Positions 36,888 through 46,365 of a DNA stretch of 64,000 bases are shown here, in pieces. The stretch spans positions 1 to 64,000 of the forward strand of contig NZ_CATMFB010000010.1 of the NCBI RefSeq assembly GCF_950066645.1, read 5' to 3'. Each line of letters opens with the position of its first letter. The first letter of the stretch is position 1. This DNA comes from an uncultured Thalassolituus sp. (GTDB lineage: Bacteria > Pseudomonadota > Gammaproteobacteria > Pseudomonadales > Oceanobacteraceae). The position numbers and the translations under genes are program-made. A model generated the notes under the pieces. The model saw only the letters and a list, made by a program, of their open reading frames with translations, searched no databases and had not been told where the DNA came from.

Positions 36888-38762
36888 ATGACGGTTCCAA
36901 AACGAATTCACGGGGATAGTTTTCCCACCCCCGCACTCTCTGTGCATATCCGTCAGGCCTTTCTGTCCTGCTGCCTGCTGCTGATGGCATTGCTGGCCCA
37001 GCACGCCAAAGCCATTGAGACGGCTCACTTCAGTAGTGAAAAAGTCAGCCTGCTGCCCCTGCTGGAGTTCGTTCACGAACGCCCGGGAGAAACTCTGGAG
37101 CAGATCCTCGTCCGGCCGGAATCCGACTGGCAACGCCGCGACACCATAAACAGTAACTTCGGTCAGATTGATCGCCCTATCTGGGCACGGGTGCGTATCA
37201 GCGGCGTCAGTTCTGCGTTCACACAGCCGCTGATCCGCCTGAATTATCCACATCATGATTACGTGGATCTCTACCTCTTTGAGCACGGTCGTCTGCTGCG
37301 CCACTTCGAAGCCGGCGACCTGCGCCCGTTCAATGTGCGTCCGATTCCTCAACGTACGCCTTGGTTCCCCCTCGATGCTGCCACTGCGGAAGAGCAGGAA
37401 ATCTATCTGCGTATCGCCACCGAAGGGCCGCTGGTCATACCGCTGGATCTGCTGACGTACACGGATGCCGCAGAAGAAGAGAAACTTCTCTACCTGTGGG
37501 CGGGTGCGTTTCTCGGCATCATCATGATTATGATGATCTACAACAGCTTCCTGTACCTGTCACTGCGTGAGACTTCGTACCTGCTTTACGTCATCTATCT
37601 GGCCACCGCTGGGTTTATGCAGATGGCCATGTTCGGATTTGGGGAACAGTATTTCTGGAGCGATTATCCGGGAGTGAACAATCAGGTGATCGCCTTCCTG
37701 TCTCCCTTTGTGCAGGTCACCGCCATTGCCTTCGTACTCAACTTCGTTGATCTGCAGAAATTCGGATCAGCCATGGACCGGGGTGTCGCCTATCTGATGC
37801 TGTTTGTCCTCACGGTGATGAGTATTGCCAGCTTTACCGTGCCGTACAGCCTCATTATTTCGATGGCGTACAGTATCGCGCTGATCGGTGTCGCCTGCGG
37901 TCTCTATGTCGGTATCAAAGGTTGGGTGCTGGGCATGAAATCAGCGCGCCTCTTTACCATCGCGTGGTTCGTGCATCTGGTATTCATTGCCTGGTACCTG
38001 CTGGATACGACCGGACGGATTCCGAGTACTGAACTCGGGAATCAGGCATTCGCGATCGGCTTTATTGCTGAACTGTCTCTGCTGTCGATCGCCTTTGCCG
38101 ACAAAATGAACCAGGAGCGCGAGCTGCGGGTGAATTCGCAGACCAAGCTGCTGGACATGCAGATGGCCATGAATAAAGAACTGGATAACAAAGTTAAAGA
38201 GCGCACCGCCGCCCTCGAAAAAGCTAACCGTCGCCTGGAAGAACTGAGCGTCACCGATGGTCTGACCAAGCTGTTTAACCGGCGCTATTTTGATCAGGTT
38301 TTCCGCGACCATTACGAGCAGTCCTACAAAGATCAGCACCCGATCAGTGTCATGATGGTCGATATCGACTTCTTCAAGAAGCTCAACGATGAGCATGGCC
38401 ATGCCTTTGGTGACCTCTGTCTCGTCCGCGCAGCGCAGCTGATCCGCAAGGTGGTGACCATGCCGGGCGCGTTTGCCGCACGGTACGGCGGTGAAGAATT
38501 TGTGGTTGTCTTACCAAAGACCACAGAAGAGCGTGCAGCTCAGGTGGGCGAAGTGCTGCGCAAGGCCTTTGCTCAGTCAAAAGTGACTCAGGGGGAGCAC
38601 GAAAAGATCATGACGGTAAGTATCGGTGTTGCCGCCGAGATTCCAACTTACCCCGGACAGCAGGAAAAACTGCTGGGTGTCGCGGATGCCTGCCTTTATC
38701 AATCGAAAGAAAACGGCAGAAACCAGGTCACGCGTTCTGAAACGCTGGGCCCCGCCGCTTAA
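36888..38762 (+). CDS. 7TMR-DISM diguanylate cyclase, paralogue 2
   Basis: The 624-aa protein has the same architecture as its upstream neighbour: signal segment (about 24-44), DISMED2 domain (LNYPHHDYVDLYLFEHGRLL), seven TM helices, a coiled coil with KVKERTAALEKANRRLEEL, and a GGDEF domain with ARYGGEEF and VDIDFFKKLNDEHGH. No RxxD I-site is seen (MPGA at its place). The two genes probably arose by tandem duplication and may sense related ligands. It converges with the flavoprotein gene, 10 bp away. Confidence 0.9.
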   Translation: MTVPKRIHGDSFPTPALSVHIRQAFLSCCLLLMALLAQHAKAIETAHFSSEKVSLLPLLEFVHERPGETLEQILVRPESDWQRRDTINSNFGQIDRPIWARVRISGVSSAFTQPLIRLNYPHHDYVDLYLFEHGRLLRHFEAGDLRPFNVRPIPQRTPWFPLDAATAEEQEIYLRIATEGPLVIPLDLLTYTDAAEEEKLLYLWAGAFLGIIMIMMIYNSFLYLSLRETSYLLYVIYLATAGFMQMAMFGFGEQYFWSDYPGVNNQVIAFLSPFVQVTAIAFVLNFVDLQKFGSAMDRGVAYLMLFVLTVMSIASFTVPYSLIISMAYSIALIGVACGLYVGIKGWVLGMKSARLFTIAWFVHLVFIAWYLLDTTGRIPSTELGNQAFAIGFIAELSLLSIAFADKMNQERELRVNSQTKLLDMQMAMNKELDNKVKERTAALEKANRRLEELSVTDGLTKLFNRRYFDQVFRDHYEQSYKDQHPISVMMVDIDFFKKLNDEHGHAFGDLCLVRAAQLIRKVVTMPGAFAARYGGEEFVVVLPKTTEERAAQVGEVLRKAFAQSKVTQGEHEKIMTVSIGVAAEIPTYPGQQEKLLGVADACLYQSKENGRNQVTRSETLGPAA

Positions 38763-38772
38763 CAGACTTCAC

Positions 38773-40149
38773 TCAATACACATCCCGACGGTAGCGACCT
38801 GCTGCCGTCAGTTCTGTCACCGCTTCTTCACCGAAGAGTCTGCAAAGCAGGTGATCTACATCCTGAGCCATGCCGTTGCGGCTACCGCACACCATAATTG
38901 TTGCCCCTTCGCGGATCCAACGCATAAGACGCTCATTTCTGACCATCACAACATCCTGAACATACCCGCAGCTGGCCGAGCCTCCGAGGTCATTCAGGTC
39001 GTCGTCGCCCGCGCGCGAGAAGCTTCTGTCGAGATAAGCCAGATGACCTGATTCGTACCAACGTAACAGCTCGTCGTCCCAGTGCCGGTCGGTCTCCGGA
39101 GAACGTTCTCCAAAAATCAGCCAGTTGTCGTGTTTACCAGTCAGTTCACGGGCTTTAAGATGCGCGCGCAGGCCCGCCAGACCAGAGCCATTGCCAATCA
39201 GAATTAACTTCCCGGTCGAAGCAGGACAATGAAACGAAGGATTACTGCGCAACGATAATGAAGACACCGAGCCCAGCTCTGCCAGCCGGCATAACCAGCC
39301 CGACCCCAGTCCCAGACGGCCGTCTGGATGCTTCTGTTCACGAACCAGTAATCTGAGCGCGCCTTCCTGCGGAACACTCGCAATACTGTATTCACGTACC
39401 TGTCCGTTCAGGTGCAGCTGGACAATATCACCGGCGTTCCAGTCGAGGGGCTCCTGCACGGCAAACTGTATCTCGTATAACGGTGCTCCCGGACTGCCGC
39501 GATTTAAATACCGACGCTCACTGAGGGTCAGCTCGTACAGATGATTCTGCCCGTCAGGCGACACCTTGTCCGTTTGATGAAGACCGCCATAATCAATCAT
39601 GCCCAGCTCATCCAACTGCCAGAACCATGAGGCGATGGCCTCCGGGTCGTTCCGGTCTACAGCCACTAACGGCGCCAGAGTGCTGGCAGCAGCATCCAGC
39701 AGGCTGGAATTAATGGCATCAGCAAATCCGCAGAAATGCTCATAATTCGTATCGCCGAGCCCCAGTACAGAAAACTTCAGTCTCGGAAACTGGCCTGCGG
39801 CTTTTTTCAGTGCGGGAATAAAAAAGCGCCCGTTGTCAGGAGCATCCCCTTCACCATAGGTACTGGCAATAATCAGTAGTGTTTTCAGGCTCCGGAGCCG
39901 GTCAGGCGTCACCTGATTCAGAGAAAGGTGCTGAACGCTGGCGCCCTGGGCTCGCAGACAATCAGCAAGTTGGGTCGAGAGCGCTTCTGCAGAACCGCTC
40001 TCGCTGGCGTAGGCCACAATTAGATCAGAATCTGAGTGCTTCCGGGCCTCGCTGAAGCGCGCTATGACACCGCGGTAACTCCACAGCGAAAAGAGAATCC
40101 AGACCAGTATCAGTAACCCGGTCTGGAAATATGGAACAGCACTCAGCAT
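38773..40149 (-). CDS. Membrane-anchored flavodoxin/ferredoxin-reductase fusion (sulfite reductase flavoprotein-like)
   Basis: The 458-aa protein has an N-terminal TM helix (about 8-26), a flavodoxin domain (about 42-180; IVAYASESGSAEALS, ASTYGEGDAPDNG, VLGLGDTNYEHFC), then FAD-binding (REYSIASVP) and NADPH-binding (LILIGNGSGLAGLRAHLKAR) parts. It is an electron carrier from NADPH through FAD and FMN. It is the last gene of the PepSY-DUF2271-DUF4198 operon, where such proteins are thought to power reduction of ferric-siderophore iron. Confidence 0.85.
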   Translation of the reverse strand: MLSAVPYFQTGLLILVWILFSLWSYRGVIARFSEARKHSDSDLIVAYASESGSAEALSTQLADCLRAQGASVQHLSLNQVTPDRLRSLKTLLIIASTYGEGDAPDNGRFFIPALKKAAGQFPRLKFSVLGLGDTNYEHFCGFADAINSSLLDAAASTLAPLVAVDRNDPEAIASWFWQLDELGMIDYGGLHQTDKVSPDGQNHLYELTLSERRYLNRGSPGAPLYEIQFAVQEPLDWNAGDIVQLHLNGQVREYSIASVPQEGALRLLVREQKHPDGRLGLGSGWLCRLAELGSVSSLSLRSNPSFHCPASTGKLILIGNGSGLAGLRAHLKARELTGKHDNWLIFGERSPETDRHWDDELLRWYESGHLAYLDRSFSRAGDDDLNDLGGSASCGYVQDVVMVRNERLMRWIREGATIMVCGSRNGMAQDVDHLLCRLFGEEAVTELTAAGRYRRDVY

Positions 40150-40152
40150 AAC

Positions 40153-40977
40153 TCAGTCCGGAAGAACCTCGAGCACTGTGATGTAAGTGCCACGACGCTC
40201 AGTTGCCGGTTTCCTGGCTTTATCGTCCTGATATTCCACTTCAACGAAGTAGCGACCGGCACCGTTCCAGCTGATACTGACGTCACCTTTTTTATCGGCG
40301 ACGGCCGTGATCTCATCCTGGCTGTTACGGTAACGGGTACCTTCACGGATAGCGGTCAACTCGGCGCCCTTAGCGGGCTTACCGTCGATCAGGAACCTGA
40401 AGGTCGCTTTCTCGCCTGCATACAAGTCATTCGGGTGTGTCACCGGCACCATTTCCAGACCTTCGCCGGTAGGTTTGAGCGTACCGTCAGTTGTTGCTCC
40501 CAGCGTAACGAAGGTTTCCATACGACGGGACGCCTGAATAACACTCAGTTTGTCTGCCTTTGCCGGAACGTTCTCAGCGAATCCCTCAGCCGTGTACTGT
40601 TCGCCACGCCCTGGATACATACGACGCTTACCATCTTCTTCCCACATTGCGCGCAGGCCGGTGCTGGCGACAAAAATCTTATATGTCCCCTCTTTATCCA
40701 GCTCTACGTCAAACACAGTCCGGTTTTTACCTTTATGCAGATTGTCGATTTTTCCAGTGTTACCGTCAGGCTTAAGGACAACCAGATCATCAAAACGACC
40801 GGCAGCGTGATTAGCGACAAAAATATCGTTTGATACTGCCGCATCGAAAGCCACCCAGCGTCCTTCACCGGCCAGCTGAGTCTCCTGAGGAACCACCCAG
40901 GCACGGTGCGCTTCAACCGACAGAGTTCCGACGAGTAATGCACCCATTACCAGGGGCTTGAATAGATTCTTTTTCAT
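40153..40977 (-). CDS. DUF4198 exported protein
   Basis: The 274-aa protein has a signal peptide (MKKNLFKPLVMGALLVGTLSV) with cleavage probably after VEA, which would leave His as the mature N-terminus (HRAWVVPQETQL). A two-domain beta-sandwich-like body follows, with a C-terminal Ig-like segment. DUF4198 is related to NikM-type periplasmic metal-binding proteins. The terminal His plus NHAAGR could form a metal site. It lies 3 bp upstream of the flavoprotein gene and 10 bp behind DUF2271. Confidence 0.8.
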   Translation of the reverse strand: MKKNLFKPLVMGALLVGTLSVEAHRAWVVPQETQLAGEGRWVAFDAAVSNDIFVANHAAGRFDDLVVLKPDGNTGKIDNLHKGKNRTVFDVELDKEGTYKIFVASTGLRAMWEEDGKRRMYPGRGEQYTAEGFAENVPAKADKLSVIQASRRMETFVTLGATTDGTLKPTGEGLEMVPVTHPNDLYAGEKATFRFLIDGKPAKGAELTAIREGTRYRNSQDEITAVADKKGDVSISWNGAGRYFVEVEYQDDKARKPATERRGTYITVLEVLPD

Positions 40978-40987
40978 CTGGTTTTCC

Positions 40988-41506
40988 TTATGGTTTGATG
41001 GTCAGTTCAATGGTGCCCAGTTCAGAGCTACCCTGCTTTTTAAAGGTCACTGGATTATTCTGTGGCCAGTTAAAAGGCACATTAATCAACTCACGTCCGC
41101 CTACCTCGCGGGCGGCTTCTACACGTAGGCGGTATTTTCCGGGCTGAAGTTCAGAGAGCGGCGCTTTACCTGCAGTAAATTCCATGTCGTAGGAACCGGG
41201 TCCGTAAGTAGCACCACTGACACCATCGACTGGCATTTCCATGGCGCGCCCTGCTCGACGCCACCACTGACGCATGTCTTTAAGCCACTTTTCACCGCCA
41301 CCATTACGCATGTCTACGTCGTACCAGACGGCCAGGTTACTCACGACTTTATTGCTGCTGTCTTCGATCCAGACAGCAACATAAGGCTTGTGATACTCGG
41401 CAACCTCCAGCTCAGGAATTTCAACAGATACTTTCAGATCTGCAGCGTTAACCTGCGCACATGTGGCAAGTACAGCCATCATGAGTCCGGTTTTATAAAA
41501 TTTCAT
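40988..41506 (-). CDS. DUF2271 exported protein
   Basis: The 172-aa protein starts at ATG behind AAGGAG and has a signal peptide (YKTGLMMAVLATCAQVNAA). The body carries YVAVWIEDSSNKVVSNLAVWYDVD, KWLKDMRQWWRR and GKYRLRVEAAREVGGRELINVPF, the DUF2271 pattern. It is periplasmic and of unknown function, usually next to PepSY and DUF4198 genes. The longer in-frame lead overlaps pepSY and is rejected. Confidence 0.85.
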   Translation of the reverse strand: MKFYKTGLMMAVLATCAQVNAADLKVSVEIPELEVAEYHKPYVAVWIEDSSNKVVSNLAVWYDVDMRNGGGEKWLKDMRQWWRRAGRAMEMPVDGVSGATYGPGSYDMEFTAGKAPLSELQPGKYRLRVEAAREVGGRELINVPFNWPQNNPVTFKKQGSSELGTIELTIKP

Positions 41507-41516
41507 TGGCGTCTCC

Positions 41517-42113
41517 TTAATGCGCAGCCAGAACAAGTAAGATGAGAGGAGCGACAACGCCCAGGGTGACCAGAGGCCAGGTACCCGGACGCTGCTTCGC
41601 ATAACGTGCAAGCAGCCAGAGACCACTCAACGAAAAAACCAGACACAACACCGAAAAAATATCGATAAACCACGACCATGCAGCGTTTGTATTGCGCCCC
41701 TTATGCAGGTCGTTCAGATAAGAAATTATCCCGCGATCGGTGTTTTCATAAATAAAGCTGCCACTTTCAAGATCGATGCTGAGCCAGGCATCGCCTCCGG
41801 GTTTTGGCATTCCCAGATAGATTTCTGCGCCGTCCCACTCGGCCTCGCTGTCGGGGGCCAGAATACCGTGCTGATCTGCCAGCCAACGCCTGACCGCAAG
41901 TGGCAGCGCCCCCTCGCTTCGCCCTTCTAACACGCTGAGTATTCCGGGAGAGACATCGTCTTCGATCGTGTTACGTACTGGCTCTGCCGGTATGTCCGCC
42001 GCGTGGTTCAATGTAATGCCGGTAAACGCAAATAAGATCATGCCTACGAGGCACACCGCCGAGCTGATCCAGTGCCACTGACGCACCGTTCCCAGCATGG
42101 AAGTCAACTTCAT
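41517..42113 (-). CDS. PepSY-associated membrane protein
   Basis: The 198-aa protein has TM1 near 12-37 (ISSAVCLVGMILFAFTGITLNHA), a periplasmic PepSY-like part, then TM helices near 147-168 and 175-196. Histidines in WHWIS, LNHAA and NDLHKGR suit haem-type coordination seen in PepSY-TM reductases. It is the first gene of the four-gene operon and is preceded by a Fur-like site. Probable role: transmembrane electron transfer to periplasmic ferric iron (inference). Confidence 0.82.
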   Translation of the reverse strand: MKLTSMLGTVRQWHWISSAVCLVGMILFAFTGITLNHAADIPAEPVRNTIEDDVSPGILSVLEGRSEGALPLAVRRWLADQHGILAPDSEAEWDGAEIYLGMPKPGGDAWLSIDLESGSFIYENTDRGIISYLNDLHKGRNTNAAWSWFIDIFSVLCLVFSLSGLWLLARYAKQRPGTWPLVTLGVVAPLILLVLAAH

Positions 42114-42191
42114 GAGAGCCCTGTCACTGAATAACTTATGGCGCCCCGTGCGCCTGAAAATGCGGTCCAGATACTAACAGACTAACATTAA

Positions 42192-42206
42192 TGCGACTAA
42201 TTATTA
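42192..42206. promoter_or_regulatory. Fur-like site in the pepSY / alpha-hydroxy-acid oxidase divergent region
   Basis: TGCGACTAATTATTA inside an A/T-rich palindromic stretch (42187-42214). About 10 of 14 informative positions fit TGATAATNATTATCA. It lies between the two divergent starts. Confidence 0.4.
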
Positions 42207-42284
42207 TTTGCACTATTACAATTCTATGCATTAACCGGATACGAACGTACAATCCCTGCTGAAGACCACAACCAGAGCAGACAG

Positions 42285-43379
42285 ATGCAGGCAACGACTA
42301 TTCCCGGCGACATCGCCAGCCTGAGTGACTACGAACGCTATGCCCAGGAGGCGCTGAACGATCAGGCCTGGGCATATATCTCCGGGGCGTCCGCGGACGA
42401 ATACAGCGCACGTAGAAATGAGAGGACTTACGGGGACATTTGTCTGCTCAACCGGACATTGGTTGATGTCAGCCGCGGCACAACGTCACTGACCCTTCTG
42501 AATGAAACACTGGCTCACCCGATTCTGTTAGCACCAGTCGCGTATCAGAAACTGGCTCATCCGGATGGTGAATTAGCCAGTGCTGCCGCAGCGGCGGCTC
42601 AGGATGCGCTGTTTGTGTTGAGCACTCTCGCAAGTAGCACTATCGAAGACGTGGCCTCGATATCGAAAGGCCCCAAATGGTTCCAACTGTATTTTCAGGC
42701 GGATCACGAGCAGACTCTGGCATTAATCAGACGCGCCGAAGCTCACGGTTATAGTGCCATCGTCGTGACCGTCGATGCTCCGGTAAACGGCCTGAGAAAT
42801 CGTGAACAGCGCAGCGGCTTCCGGTTACCGGACAACGTCAGAGCCGTGAACTGTCAACCTGAACAGAATGGTAAGGTACAGGCGGGGGAAAGCATGATTT
42901 TTCAGGGTCTGATGAGTCGGGCTCCGACCTGGAAAGATGTCCGTTGGCTGAAGGCACAGACACGCCTGCCGGTGATTATTAAGGGCGTGATAAATCCTGC
43001 TGATGTCGGCATCGCATTAGATGAAGGCGTTGATGGTCTGATTATTTCTAACCACGGCGGCAGAACATTAGATACGCTGCCCTCTCCTGTCGAAGTTCTG
43101 CCCACGATCGCTGCGCTGGTCGATAAAAAAATCCCACTGATTGTGGACAGCGGTATCCGCCGCGGAACCGATATATTCAAAGCCATCGCACTGGGTGCTG
43201 ATGCCGTGATGATCGGGCGACCCGTGATGTACGGGCTGGCCACCGCTGGAGCAATGGGCGTTGCCCACACCCTTCGCCTGTTACGCGACGAGCTTGAGCT
43301 GACGATGGCGCTCTGTGGGTGTGAAACACTGGGAGATATCAGCCCCGCCTGCTTATGGCAGCCAGCGAGGCAGGTATGA
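42285..43379 (+). CDS. FMN-dependent alpha-hydroxy-acid oxidase/dehydrogenase (LldD family)
   Basis: Oxidises an alpha-hydroxy acid such as lactate. The 364-aa TIM barrel has APVAYQKLAHPDGE, WFQLYFQ, TVDAPVNGLRNREQRSGF, the catalytic lysine in IIKGVI, and the active-site SNHGGRTLD. FMN phosphate motifs VDSGIRRGTDIFKAIALGADAVMIGRP follow. The substrate is unknown. It shares its promoter region with pepSY, so iron control is possible. It converges with piuC. Confidence 0.88.
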   Translation: MQATTIPGDIASLSDYERYAQEALNDQAWAYISGASADEYSARRNERTYGDICLLNRTLVDVSRGTTSLTLLNETLAHPILLAPVAYQKLAHPDGELASAAAAAAQDALFVLSTLASSTIEDVASISKGPKWFQLYFQADHEQTLALIRRAEAHGYSAIVVTVDAPVNGLRNREQRSGFRLPDNVRAVNCQPEQNGKVQAGESMIFQGLMSRAPTWKDVRWLKAQTRLPVIIKGVINPADVGIALDEGVDGLIISNHGGRTLDTLPSPVEVLPTIAALVDKKIPLIVDSGIRRGTDIFKAIALGADAVMIGRPVMYGLATAGAMGVAHTLRLLRDELELTMALCGCETLGDISPACLWQPARQV

Positions 43380-43384
43380 AGGGC

Positions 43385-44065
43385 TCAGGTGTCAGACCAC
43401 TGCCTGAGCAGATTATGGTAAACCCCGGCGAGACGAACCAACTCAGGATTGTTCGGGTTTTCCCGGGTGAGGGCCTGAATACTTTTATCAAGGTCGTATA
43501 ACATTCGGCGCTGTTCAGCGCTGCGAACGAGACTCTGCATCCAGAAGAATGAGGCCAGTCGCCGCCCTTCCGTGACAGGAGTCACCCTGTGCAGGCTCGT
43601 TGAGGGGTAGAGAACCATGTCACCGGCGGCAAATTTCACCCGCTGCTCACCGTAAGTATCCTGAATAATCAGTTCACCGCCTTCATATTCTTCAGGCTCC
43701 GAGAGGAACAATGTCATCGAGATATCGGTGCGGATTTTAACGGCCGTTCCGGCGACACGACGGATCGTGTTATCAACGTGATAATTAAACTCGCCGCCAC
43801 CCTGATAGCAATTAAACATGGGCGGGTATATTTTGTTCGGCAGGCCTGCGGCCAGTACTTCCTGAGACTGCCCGATGACAGAGAGAATAAAATCGCCGAG
43901 CTTTCGCGCGACAGGTGAGGCTTCCGGAAGCTGCAAGTTATTCTTTGCCATGGCCGCCAGAGGACCGGCAGTCACACTGCCATTTACCCAATCTGCATTT
44001 TCCAGCAGTGTACGACACTCGGCGACCTGTTCTTTACTGATAAATTCAGGAACCCGGATCAGCAT
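43385..44065 (-). CDS. piuC: Fe(II)/2-oxoglutarate dioxygenase PiuC/YbiX
   Basis: The 226-aa PKHD-type hydroxylase has the iron facial triad in YHVDNTIRRVAG (HxD) and TSLHRVTPVTEGRRLASFFW (His, then the 2-oxoglutarate Arg). It is the typical downstream partner of Fiu/PiuA catecholate receptors, and indeed follows such a receptor gene on the same strand, though a terminator lies between. The protein substrate is unknown. Confidence 0.94.
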   Translation of the reverse strand: MLIRVPEFISKEQVAECRTLLENADWVNGSVTAGPLAAMAKNNLQLPEASPVARKLGDFILSVIGQSQEVLAAGLPNKIYPPMFNCYQGGGEFNYHVDNTIRRVAGTAVKIRTDISMTLFLSEPEEYEGGELIIQDTYGEQRVKFAAGDMVLYPSTSLHRVTPVTEGRRLASFFWMQSLVRSAEQRRMLYDLDKSIQALTRENPNNPELVRLAGVYHNLLRQWSDT

Positions 44066-44102
44066 GACAAGCTACTCTGATTAACAATTCGGACGGAAGT
44101 AT

Positions 44103-44133
44103 AAAAAAAACCGGGCACAAAGGCCCGGTTTTT
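44103..44133 (-). terminator. Terminator between the siderophore receptor gene and piuC
   Basis: AAAAACCGGGC-CTTTGT-GCCCGGTTTTT on the minus strand, ending in a long T-run. It follows the receptor stop codon. Confidence 0.87.
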
Positions 44134-44151
44134 GTCACGACATTTTCGGAA

Positions 44152-46365
44152 TCAGAAGTCGTATTTTACGTTCAGTGCGAAGCTGCGAGGAGCACCCGGC
44201 AGGAAGTGACCTTTAGCGCTGTAGTCAGTGACATATTCTTTGTCAGTGACATTATCAACGTTCAGCTGCACCTTCAGATCTTCCGTTGCCTGATAAGACG
44301 CCATCAGGTACGCAGTGGTGTAGGCGTCAACTTCGTAGTACGCCATGTTACGGCGCCAGAAGGTTTCACCAGAGTTGTAGTTAAGGCCACCACCGACATT
44401 CAGTTTGTCTTCCAGTGCGGCGTAGCTCACCCACAGGTTAGCTGTTTTATCAGGAGAGCCCTGCAGGCCGTTACCTTCTGACTCTTCATCGATGTCCTGA
44501 GTAACTTCAGTATCCAGCTTAACGAAGTTGGCGGACAGTGACAGGTTGTCAGTGATCTGACCTACCGCGCCCAGTTCAAAGCCTTTCGCTTTCTGCTCAC
44601 CGGTCAGGTAATAGTTGGTAACATTATTACCTTCGCTGTCAGTGACACGTTCGGAATCAACGACATCTTTTGTCGTCTGGAAAATCGCTGCGCTCAGCAA
44701 CAGGTTCTGATCAAACAGTTCCCATTTTGTACCCAGTTCGATAGTTTTGGCTGACTCTGGCTCCATTCCGTTTGCATCTTCGCTGGTGCTCAGTGCCAGG
44801 TCGGTACCCGGAGGCTGCTGCGCATTGCTGTAACCCAGATAAACGTTACCGTTCTGAGTAACGAAGTAGCTCACAGCAGCACCGTAGCTGAAGTAGCTTT
44901 CCTGAGCATCCAGGCCTTCAGTACAACCACTACGACGGCTACATGCATCACCAGTCAGCTCGTAATCGTCGTAACGCGCGTTAAGGTCGATCTGGAAAGT
45001 ATCTGCAATTTTGATGGTATCCAGAACATAGAATGCGAGAGTTTTGCCTTCACCTGTTGCATCATCACCTGTACGGGTCAGACCACCGGTGGAGGTAAGG
45101 TCATTACTGTAATTCACAGGGTCAATTGCTGGGTTTTCCAGTTCGTTTCCAGCCGCATCGTAGTAGGTGAAGTCTGCTGAAACGCCGTATGAGGTTTTTT
45201 TCTCTTTGGCGTATTCAACACCCACAACGATGTCCTGGGACAGATCATCACCACCGATATTGAAAATCGCGTCCAGCTGAGTAACAAACAGCTCGTTTTT
45301 CTCATCGATATTCTGGGTGCGGGTAGCATTCAGCAGGCTGTTGTCGCCATCAGAACCCCACCATGGGCGCCCCAGTACCGATTCTTTTTCATTGGAGCCG
45401 ATGCGCGTCTGGCTGCGCAGTGCAAAACCGTCAGCCACCTGGTGGTCTACAACCAGCGTGTACATACGGGTGCTGATTTCTTCGTAATCACGCCCTTTAA
45501 CGGTATACACTTTGTCCCAACCATCAGAATCAATCGGGCCTTCTGCCAGGCCAGTTGCTTCAGCAGCGGCTTCGGTCACAAAAGGCAGACCCAGAACAGG
45601 AACGTTGTCCTGTTCCATCATCAGCACGTCGAAGGTAATACCTGTCGCGTCCGTTGGCTTGAACAGAATGGAACCTGCAGCAGCCTTGGTCTGGTAGTTT
45701 TCTTCGCCATTATCGAAGATGTCACCACCATCGGTATAAAGCAGGTTAGCGCGGCCGGAAACGGTGTCAGAGAACTGTTCGTTCACGTCAGCTGAAATAC
45801 GCTTGGTATCGAATGTGTTGTAACCCGCAGACACAGAACCAAATGAATCCTGCTGAGCACGCTTGGTTGAGAGGTTAACGCTACCGCCACCAGTAGAGCG
45901 GCCATCAAGGCTGCCACTCGCACCTTTTACCACTTCAACCTGTTCATAGTTGAACATATCGCGGCTGTAGCCAGCGACATCGCGGATGCCGTCAACATAA
46001 ATGCTTGAGCGCGCATCGAAACCGCGGATGGTGACTTTATCGTTAGCGGAAATAACACCGCCACCGCCTTCACCACCACCGAACGTAGATACACCAGCAA
46101 CGTTGCGCAAAGCATCGTTCAGGCTGGTGACACCCTGATCTTCCAGCACGTCGCCGGAGATAATGTTAATTGTTTTAGGTGTATCAGCCACTGACTGAGT
46201 CAGTTTTGGAGAAGAGGCCTTGTCGACCTTATAGCCTTGCTCTTCTGCGGCGGCGGCTTCAGTAACAGGCAGTTCGCGTGGCTCTTCTGCAGCATTCGCT
46301 ACCATTGGCAGGGCTGCAGTGACAGCCAGTGCCAGTGCACTTCGTTTGAATGTGTTGTTTTTCAT
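44152..46365 (-). CDS. TonB-dependent catecholate siderophore receptor (Fiu/PiuA-like)
   Basis: The 737-aa outer-membrane protein has a signal peptide (KRSALALAVTAALPMVANAA). The plug domain begins VADTPKTINIISGDVLEDQGVTSLNDALRNVAGV and continues with IRGFDARSSIYVDGIRDVAGYSRDMFNYEQVEVVKGASG. The 22-strand barrel ends in a C-terminal Phe (YDF). The plug signature and the piuC gene behind it indicate a catecholate/siderophore receptor of the Fiu/PiuA group. The start chosen is MKNN. It is divergent from the TonB2-type cluster, with Fur-like boxes between. Confidence 0.93.
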   Translation of the reverse strand: MKNNTFKRSALALAVTAALPMVANAAEEPRELPVTEAAAAEEQGYKVDKASSPKLTQSVADTPKTINIISGDVLEDQGVTSLNDALRNVAGVSTFGGGEGGGGVISANDKVTIRGFDARSSIYVDGIRDVAGYSRDMFNYEQVEVVKGASGSLDGRSTGGGSVNLSTKRAQQDSFGSVSAGYNTFDTKRISADVNEQFSDTVSGRANLLYTDGGDIFDNGEENYQTKAAAGSILFKPTDATGITFDVLMMEQDNVPVLGLPFVTEAAAEATGLAEGPIDSDGWDKVYTVKGRDYEEISTRMYTLVVDHQVADGFALRSQTRIGSNEKESVLGRPWWGSDGDNSLLNATRTQNIDEKNELFVTQLDAIFNIGGDDLSQDIVVGVEYAKEKKTSYGVSADFTYYDAAGNELENPAIDPVNYSNDLTSTGGLTRTGDDATGEGKTLAFYVLDTIKIADTFQIDLNARYDDYELTGDACSRRSGCTEGLDAQESYFSYGAAVSYFVTQNGNVYLGYSNAQQPPGTDLALSTSEDANGMEPESAKTIELGTKWELFDQNLLLSAAIFQTTKDVVDSERVTDSEGNNVTNYYLTGEQKAKGFELGAVGQITDNLSLSANFVKLDTEVTQDIDEESEGNGLQGSPDKTANLWVSYAALEDKLNVGGGLNYNSGETFWRRNMAYYEVDAYTTAYLMASYQATEDLKVQLNVDNVTDKEYVTDYSAKGHFLPGAPRSFALNVKYDF

